Origin: Spartobacteria bacterium
GTDB lineage: Bacteria; Verrucomicrobiota; Verrucomicrobiia; Chthoniobacterales; UBA10450
Length of the DNA: 5,761 bases
Direction: 5' to 3'
NCBI GenBank assembly: GCA_003445855.1
Contig: DMCG01000080.1
Coordinates: 1-5,761, forward strand
A program made the position numbers and the translations under genes. The notes under the pieces were generated by a model that was not told the DNA's origin, did no database searches, and saw only the letters and a list, made by a program, of their open reading frames with translations. Below are positions 5,601 to 5,761 of the stretch, piece after piece (the stretch's first letter is position 1; every line of letters begins with the position of its first letter).

Positions 5601-5642
5601 GGCGGCCATTTTGGCCGCCGCCGGCGAAGATCGCCGCCCTAC
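5597..5642. repeat. BIME-D: paired REP-like palindromes overlapping the membrane-protein stop codon
   Basis: GTAG (5597-5600) precedes a 19-nt hairpin at 5601-5619 identical to the left hairpin of BIME-C. A second 19-nt hairpin follows directly at 5620-5638 (GCCGGCGA, loop AGA, TCGCCGCC, one mismatch in the stem), then CTAC (5639-5642). There is no spacer. The last three bases of GTAG are the stop codon of the upstream gene. Read leftward, CTACAA and a run of seven T residues follow the hairpin, but no leftward gene is present here to terminate. Confidence 0.88.
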
Positions 5643-5687
5643 AAGATGTTTCCTTTTTCTCTGTTTTCCTGATTGATTCTCCTATTC

Positions 5688-5761
5688 ATGAAGCCGCAGC
5701 CGCTGAAAATTGGATCGGTCACAATCGGCGGGAAACGCGCCGTCTTTATTCTCGGGCCGTG
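5688..5761 (+). CDS. kdsA: Probable 3-deoxy-D-manno-octulosonate 8-phosphate synthase, N-terminal fragment
   Basis: Twenty-four codons and two bases are visible before the right edge, reading MKPQPLKIGSVTIGG then KRAVFILGP, with the next codon beginning TG (Cys, Trp or stop). The pattern of a short KIG-x-I-x-IGG lead followed by a hydrophobic strand and GP(C) is the opening of KdsA, whose N-terminus normally runs on as IAGPCVIES. KdsA condenses arabinose-5-phosphate with phosphoenolpyruvate to make Kdo-8-phosphate for LPS inner core, in the cytoplasm. A DAHP synthase shares the GPC element and is the main alternative, but the IGG lead fits KdsA better. The 45-nt stretch between BIME-D and the ATG is pyrimidine-rich and shows no Shine-Dalgarno. 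Confidence 0.72.
   Translation, partial: MKPQPLKIGSVTIGGKRAVFILGP

Noticed and set aside
4464..5609. Two long reverse-strand open frames (4464-4928 and 5046-5609)
   Set aside because: They are shadows of the stress-protein and membrane-protein genes. Their shared MAALQFF...KIDN segment is the translated BIME-C/D repeat and its flank, not a protein domain.
5646..5672. Eight-codon mini-ORF (MFPFSLFS) ahead of the probable kdsA
   Set aside because: It is very short, has no ribosome site and no regulatory logic such as repeated codons for one amino acid. Probably chance in a pyrimidine-rich leader.

Overview
The window is bacterial chromosome, compactly coded and fairly GC-rich. It has a six-gene leftward block (positions 1-3704) and a rightward block of three genes (3966-5761), separated by a 261-bp divergent gap. 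Gene content (C4 zinc-ribbon L32, PlsX, FabH, CoaD, a probable KdsA) points to a Gram-negative, LPS-making bacterium. From memory, GTAG-flanked palindromes like those here are common in soil Verrucomicrobia (Spartobacteria/Udaeobacter type), and several starts lack a Shine-Dalgarno sequence. That placement is an inference I could not test.

Leftward block, in transcription order: coaD, yceD (DUF177), rpmF, plsX, fabH, and tatD, which runs off the left edge. coaD and yceD overlap by 4 bp (ATGA), plsX and fabH overlap by 38 bp, and fabH and tatD are 31 bp apart. yceD-rpmF-plsX-fabH is the widely conserved cluster joining ribosomal protein L32 to the start of fatty acid and phospholipid synthesis. 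CoaD adds the CoA supply. The gaps on either side of rpmF (111 and 116 bp) hold hairpins that may tune rpmF or plsX expression.

Rightward block: a tandem-domain universal stress protein, a six-to-seven-segment membrane protein of the TIGR02206/YwaF (TMEM164-like) family, and the first 24 codons of a probable kdsA.

The most unusual content is non-coding. Four paired palindromes lie in the three gaps between coaD and kdsA. Each is GTAG + 19-nt hairpin, a spacer of 0-20 nt, a second 19-nt hairpin, then CTAC (CGAC in one). Three different stem sequences share one geometry, which matches REP/BIME elements mobilised by REP-associated tyrosine transposases. Two copies of one type bracket the membrane-protein gene: one ends 7 nt before its ATG, and the other supplies its TAG stop. 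The homology between these two copies extends 29 bp upstream into the last codons of that gene, suggesting a local duplication.

No tRNA, rRNA, CRISPR array, insertion sequence or integrase gene is visible.
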